From Puniceicoccales bacterium (GTDB lineage: Bacteria > Verrucomicrobiota > Verrucomicrobiia > Opitutales > UBA953): a stretch of 9,217 nucleotides of DNA. Both the position numbers and the translations under genes were made by a program. Shown one piece after another: positions 6,006 to 9,217 of the stretch. The notes under the pieces are model-generated. The model worked only from the letters and a program-made list of their open reading frames with translations. It ran no database searches and was not told where the DNA came from. The stretch spans positions 1 to 9,217 of the forward strand of contig JAITPT010000297.1 in assembly GCA_031289285.1 (NCBI GenBank), in the 5' to 3' direction. Position 1 is the stretch's first letter, and every line of letters begins with the position of its first letter.

Positions 6006-6818
6006 ATGAAACTCCCGTTAACCGTCTCCGCTTCCGTCTTCGCCGCTGCCGCGCTCCTCCTCGCTGGCTGCGCCGAATCTCCGTTTAGCATCAAACAGCG
6101 CATTGACCCTAATTCCGTGCGCATCGAAATAGACTCGCGCGAAAACCTTCGCTTCGATGGCAAGAGTTATGGCACCGAAGAGAACAACAGGCTCGAAGGT
6201 CTGCTCAGAGAATACGGCAACAAGTTCAAGGGCCGCCCCGTCACGCTCATCCTCGACGAAGGCTCGAACCCGAAGGCCGAAACCTACGTGCGCAAAAAAG
6301 CAGCCGAAGCTGGGCTTGGCACAGTAACCGTCGTCCAACGCTCCGAGCTTGGCAAAAGCTACCGCGTCGCCGACACCAAGGAAGACGCCGCCGCCACGCC
6401 CGCCGCTGCGGAAACCAAAACCGCCGCCGCCGCACCCGTTGCCGCGCCTGCCGCCGCCGCCGAGCCGCCGAAACCGGAAGCCGCGCCCACGCCGCCGCCC
6501 GCCGCGCCCGCCGTCGCCGAAAAGCCCGCCGACGCGCCCAAGCCCGAGGTCGCCCCTGCCGCGCCCGTCGCGACAACCGCGCCAGCTACGCCTGCCGTTT
6601 GTAATATTTTCGTCACTGCCGCTGGCACTTTCACAGTGGACGGGCAGACCGTCGCCGAGGGCGAGCTTTCTGCCGTGTTAGCGCGTTTCACCGCTGCCAA
6701 TCCGGGTTCCTCCGCCGTGCTCACTGGCGAGGCTAATGCGTCGAACGCGAAGGTCTATACAGCCTACAAGGCGGCGAAAAACGCCAAGTTCGCAGAAATC
6801 AAACGCGCTGCCAAATGA
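6006..6818 (+). CDS. Lipoprotein with two ExbD-like periplasmic domains
   Basis: This 270-residue predicted lipoprotein has a type II signal sequence with lipobox LLAGC, so C22 would be the lipidated first residue of the mature protein. Residues 38-112 and 200-268 both follow the ExbD/TolR periplasmic pattern, joined by an Ala/Pro-rich linker (about 125-196) with EPPKPE and PTPPP runs. The second domain aligns without gaps to the start of the periplasmic domain of the neighbouring ExbD: VTAAGTFTVDGQTV against VTKAGVFYFNGKEV, with 13 identities in the first 32 positions. The first domain is more diverged but keeps the RFDGK turn and ends with a helix in AEAGL, like ExbD's RSAGL. It lacks the membrane helix and the proton-carrying Asp. 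No ribosome binding site is visible. It lies 37 bases after exbD and one base before the next gene, so it is probably co-transcribed. A role as partner or regulator of the ExbBD motor is inferred. It does not look like TonB. Confidence 0.8.
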   Translation: MKLPLTVSASVFAAAALLLAGCAESPFSIKQRIDPNSVRIEIDSRENLRFDGKSYGTEENNRLEGLLREYGNKFKGRPVTLILDEGSNPKAETYVRKKAAEAGLGTVTVVQRSELGKSYRVADTKEDAAATPAAAETKTAAAAPVAAPAAAAEPPKPEAAPTPPPAAPAVAEKPADAPKPEVAPAAPVATTAPATPAVCNIFVTAAGTFTVDGQTVAEGELSAVLARFTAANPGSSAVLTGEANASNAKVYTAYKAAKNAKFAEIKRAAK

Positions 6819-6819
6819 C

Positions 6820-7092
6820 ATGCCGGATGCCTGCGAGTTAAAAATCAAAGCCGTCCCGAACGCCCCGCGTAGCGCGGTTGTCGGGCGGCTGGGTGATGCG
6901 TGGAAAATCCGCCTCCACGCCGTCCCCGAAGACGGCAAAGCCAACAAAGAGTTGCTGTCCTTCCTCGCCGAAAAATTAGGCGTTCCGCGTTGTGCGCTGG
7001 AACTCGTTTCTGGCGGCACCTCCCGCGAGAAACGGGTGCGTATCGCAGACCTCTCCGCCGCTGACGCCGACGCCCGCCTCGGTGGCGCGTGA
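6820..7092 (+). CDS. DUF167 / UPF0235 (YggU) family protein
   Basis: This 90-residue cytoplasmic protein matches the YggU family over its full length. Visible signatures are the AVPNAPRSAV start, WKIRLHAVPEDGKANKELLSFLAEKLGV in the middle and LVSGGTSREKRVRI near the end. Family structures show a small alpha/beta fold, but the function is not established. The ATG lies one base after the lipoprotein stop, which fits translational coupling. A longer frame starting within the lipoprotein gene would add an unrelated basic extension, so the ATG at 6820 is preferred. It is a common small conserved gene and may be a passenger in this operon. Confidence 0.9.
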   Translation: MPDACELKIKAVPNAPRSAVVGRLGDAWKIRLHAVPEDGKANKELLSFLAEKLGVPRCALELVSGGTSREKRVRIADLSAADADARLGGA

Positions 7093-7181
7093 ACCCCAAA
7101 ACCTAACCCAGATTTCGCGCAAACATGCTCGGACTTCCCGATTGACGCGCCACCGAAAACCCGATTTTTGGAAAACGTTTT

Positions 7182-8531
7182 ATGCTACCACATGTCATCT
7201 TCCGTTTCGCTGTCACACGTGCCGCCGCCCTTGCGTTGTGCGCCGTCCTCGCAAGCACCGTCGGCGTGAACGCCCAAGGTGTCCTCTTTCGCGGCATGGG
7301 CGCTATCAACGAGTCTATGGGCGGCGCAGGGATCGCCGCCCCGCTCGATTCTGCGGGCGCGATTTACACAAATCCCGCGACGCTCTCAGGGGTGCCCGAG
7401 AACGAAGTGGCGTTCGGTCTCGGCGCACTCATGCCGGAGTCTTCGACGGCCTCCTTCTATCGCTACAACCCGCAGACTGGCGGCGCGCTGCCGCCCGGCT
7501 ACGCCTACGGCAAAACCAAAAGCAAGCAGGACACCTACTATTGTCCGTCGTTTGCCGTGGCGCGGCATACGGGCGACTGGACGTTTGGCTGCGCCGTCGG
7601 TGCCATCGGCGGTGCCTCCGCCAATTACGCCGCCCCAGACGACGGCACCAACCCGATTTTGGGCACCTACGGCAAATCCTCCAAGGTAAAGGTCATCGAG
7701 CTGATGCCCAGCGCCGCCTACAAATATCGCGACTGGATTTCCGTCGGTGCTACGGCTGTCGTAGGCTGTTTCTCGCTCAAAGTGGACCCCATGCCCTTCG
7801 GGCGTTATCCGGCGGCAACCTCGCCGTATCCGCCCGACGGCGGCCCGCTCTACCGTAGCGTGACAGACTACACCTTCGGCGGCGGCGCAAACATCGGCGT
7901 CTTGTTCGACCTCGACAAGCGTTTCGGCATCGGCGTCAAAACGGGCTTTGTCGTCAAAAGCCCCGTTTGGGCTGAGCCGTTTCAATTCAACGGCGCAACC
8001 TCCGCCGACCTCGCCACTGGCCTCCGGCGCGACACGGAGTTTAAGTTTATGCTCCCGCTCATCCTCGGTTGGGGTGTCTCGTGGACGCCGCATAAAGACC
8101 TCCTGTTCGCCCTCGACCTGCGTTACTTCGACTACGCAAACACACACGGTTTCAAGCCGGACAGTGTGCTTGACAAGGACGGCAAAATCGGCGGCCTCGG
8201 CTGGGACAGCATCCTCTCCGTCGCCGTCGGCGTCCAATACAGTGTCGCCGCTGATTTGAAAGTTCGCGCCGGTTATTGCTGGAGCGAAAACCCGATACCC
8301 GGTGATGTGCAGTTCGCCAATGTCGTCGCGCCACTCTTTATCCAGCACGTCGCCAGCGTCGGCCTCACCTACACCATCGCCTCCACCAACACAGACATTT
8401 CCCTCACGTGGTCACACGCCTTCAAAAGCTCGCAAGGGGGCGTCGCCACCCAAGCACCGGGCAACGTCTATCACGTCAAAAACACGGTCAACGCCGAGAC
8501 GATTTTCCTCAGTATCACACAGCGGTTTTGA
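7182..8531 (+). CDS. FadL/OmpP1/TodX-family outer-membrane transporter
   Basis: This 449-residue predicted beta-barrel probably lets hydrophobic compounds such as long-chain fatty acids or aromatics cross the outer membrane. The signal peptide runs through ALALCAVLASTVGVNA with cleavage likely after A31. The mature N-terminus, FRGMGAINESMGGAGIAAPLDSAGAIYTNPATLSG, carries the FadL signature (small residues, then D-x-AGA-x-x-x-NPA). The rest is rich in alternating strands, and the chain ends in ITQRF with the terminal Phe typical of barrels folded by BamA. Length matches the family (about 420-460). It starts 89 bases after the DUF167 gene, so it could be in the same transcript or have its own promoter. 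FadL proteins normally work by passive diffusion; any link to the ExbBD-like motor upstream is speculation. The substrate cannot be read from the sequence. Confidence 0.85.
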   Translation: MLPHVIFRFAVTRAAALALCAVLASTVGVNAQGVLFRGMGAINESMGGAGIAAPLDSAGAIYTNPATLSGVPENEVAFGLGALMPESSTASFYRYNPQTGGALPPGYAYGKTKSKQDTYYCPSFAVARHTGDWTFGCAVGAIGGASANYAAPDDGTNPILGTYGKSSKVKVIELMPSAAYKYRDWISVGATAVVGCFSLKVDPMPFGRYPAATSPYPPDGGPLYRSVTDYTFGGGANIGVLFDLDKRFGIGVKTGFVVKSPVWAEPFQFNGATSADLATGLRRDTEFKFMLPLILGWGVSWTPHKDLLFALDLRYFDYANTHGFKPDSVLDKDGKIGGLGWDSILSVAVGVQYSVAADLKVRAGYCWSENPIPGDVQFANVVAPLFIQHVASVGLTYTIASTNTDISLTWSHAFKSSQGGVATQAPGNVYHVKNTVNAETIFLSITQRF

Positions 8532-8582
8532 AGAACTTCCCGCTGACCTTTTTGCCAACCTCCGCCAACCTTTTTGCTGACT

Positions 8583-8909
8583 ATGCCCGACACTCAAGCA
8601 ACGACAGACACACCGCCGAACACGACGAATGCAGCGGCAGACGCACGGGCGGACGCCGTCCTCTACGTCAAATCTGGCTGTCCGTGGTGCGAAGACGCGC
8701 TCCGCGCTTTCCACGCTCGCGGGCTTGCCGCGCAAGTGCGCGATGTCATCCGCGACCCCGAAGCGCGGCAGCGGATGCTGGAAATCAGCAGGCAGACAAA
8801 GTGCCCGACCTTCGAGTGCGGGGGCTTCGTGGTCGCCGACTTCGATATGGCCGAATTTGACGCCGCCCTCGCCGCCGCGCCCGCCGAGCTAAGGGCACGT
8901 TTCTCCTGA
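8583..8909 (+). CDS. Glutaredoxin-like thioredoxin-fold protein
   Basis: This 108-residue protein has a disordered Thr/Ala-rich head (1-23) followed by a glutaredoxin domain. VLYVKSGCPWCEDAL carries the CxxC redox pair C33/C36, and KCPTFECGGFVVADFD holds the expected cis-proline (P75) and the following Gly pair. Two further cysteines, C74 and C79, flank that cis-proline. It probably reduces disulfides or glutathione mixed disulfides in the cytoplasm, since no signal peptide is seen. The ATG at 8583 is chosen over a TTG nine bases upstream. It follows fadL by 51 bases and is the last gene of the block. Its relation to the membrane genes is not evident. Confidence 0.85.
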   Translation: MPDTQATTDTPPNTTNAAADARADAVLYVKSGCPWCEDALRAFHARGLAAQVRDVIRDPEARQRMLEISRQTKCPTFECGGFVVADFDMAEFDAALAAAPAELRARFS

Positions 8910-8991
8910 AAAAACGGTGCAAGCGGAGAGTCCGTGTCCGCGTGAGACACCTTTTGCCCTGATGAAGTGCGGTGCTTCCGGCCAGTGCCAA
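8910..8991. other. Downstream end of operon, no clear terminator
   Basis: The stretch holds a weak dyad (GCGGA/TCCGC, about 8920-8940) without a following T-run. No intrinsic terminator is convincing. The hairpin in the adjacent repeat at 9013-9034 may serve instead. Confidence 0.3.
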
Positions 8992-9037
8992 ACAAAAATC
9001 AGGAGTCAAAGGAAAAAGTGTCTGGCACTTTATTGCA
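8992..9037 (-). repeat. Inverted copy of the head of the 125-bp repeat
   Basis: The reverse complement matches the first 46 bases of the tandem units at 3353-3719, with a few mismatches. It is closest to copy 2 in the hairpin (AAAGTGCCAGACACTTT), while the bases before it (CGTGCAATAAAG) match the flank of copy 1. Only the head of the unit is present, which suggests that the head is the core element. Confidence 0.85.
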
Positions 9038-9047
9038 CGGACGACCG

Positions 9048-9078
9048 GAGCCGCAGGCGACATCGGACATCTTGTCTG
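9048..9078 (-). repeat. Inverted copy of the 31-bp block
   Basis: This is the reverse-complement match to 3854-3884 with one mismatch. It lies beside the inverted head of the 125-bp repeat. Confidence 0.8.
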
Positions 9079-9095
9079 AGCGCAGCGCCCCCCCC

Positions 9096-9217
9096 GGAAA
9101 AGCCACCTCTCACACAAAGCCCCGTAGGGGCGAGATTATCGGGTGCCCCAATGGCAAAATCTTTAGTCTGGTTAATTATTTGGAGAGAGGCGGGGGTAGG
9201 GGGAGGCGGGGGAAGGG
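9096..9217 (+). repeat. Long dispersed repeat, right copy (cut by window end)
   Basis: This is the reverse complement of 370-500, lacking 8 bases present in the left copy. It includes the GCCCC-TA-CGGGGC-type hairpin of the cassette family (9119-9131) and ends in a purine-rich tract. With the left copy it brackets both gene blocks in inverted orientation about 8.6 kb apart. Confidence 0.85.

Noticed and set aside
6006..6818. Lipoprotein as a TonB protein because of its Pro-rich linker beside exbBD
   Set aside because: It has a lipobox rather than an N-terminal membrane anchor, and its C-terminal domain aligns with ExbD, not with the TonB C-terminal domain.
7142..7170. Possible promoter before the FadL-like gene (TTGACG at 7142)
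   Set aside because: The -35-like hexamer has no acceptable -10 at 16-18 bases; the hexamer there matches the consensus at only two positions.
7386..8348. Long minus-strand open frame (320 codons) opposite the FadL-like gene
   Set aside because: It is a shadow of a G+C-rich gene; the product has no signal, motif or plausible start context.

Overview
The window looks like a stretch of chromosome from a Gram-negative (diderm) bacterium with fairly G+C-rich, Ala/Pro-heavy genes. It encodes ExbB/ExbD-type inner-membrane proteins, a lipobox lipoprotein, a FadL-like outer-membrane barrel and a secreted GH78-type glycosidase. None of the six plus-strand starts has a clear Shine-Dalgarno sequence. 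Together with the dense small palindromic repeats, this is compatible with Verrucomicrobiota (Opitutales-like), but that placement is an inference from style, not from a marker gene.

Layout: 1-817 is non-coding and repeat-rich. It holds inverted copies of a hairpin repeat cassette (61-164 and 454-553) and a long imperfect palindrome (573-744). 818-3313 (minus) is a secreted alpha-L-rhamnosidase-like enzyme. 3314-4438 is about 1.1 kb without a gene: three tandem 125-bp repeats, several short hairpins and a second tandem array of about 74 bp. 4439-8909 (plus) is a co-directional block: exbB-like, exbD-like, an ExbD-domain lipoprotein, a DUF167 (YggU) protein, a FadL-family barrel and a glutaredoxin-like protein. 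8910-9217 returns to repeats, mostly reverse-complement copies of those at the left and in the middle.

How the genes may work together: ExbB and ExbD form a proton-driven motor in the inner membrane. The third gene encodes a lipoprotein whose C-terminal domain aligns almost without gaps to the periplasmic domain of the ExbD next door, and whose N-terminal half looks like a second, more diverged copy. No TonB or TolA gene is seen here. A plausible but untested reading is that the lipoprotein is a partner or accessory of this motor, possibly linked to the downstream FadL-like outer-membrane channel. The DUF167 and glutaredoxin genes may simply travel with the operon.

The most interesting points are the ExbD-domain lipoprotein, the unusually long Ala/Thr/Pro tail of ExbB whose composition runs past its stop codon into the exbD leader, and the shared repeat families that bracket both gene blocks in inverted orientation.
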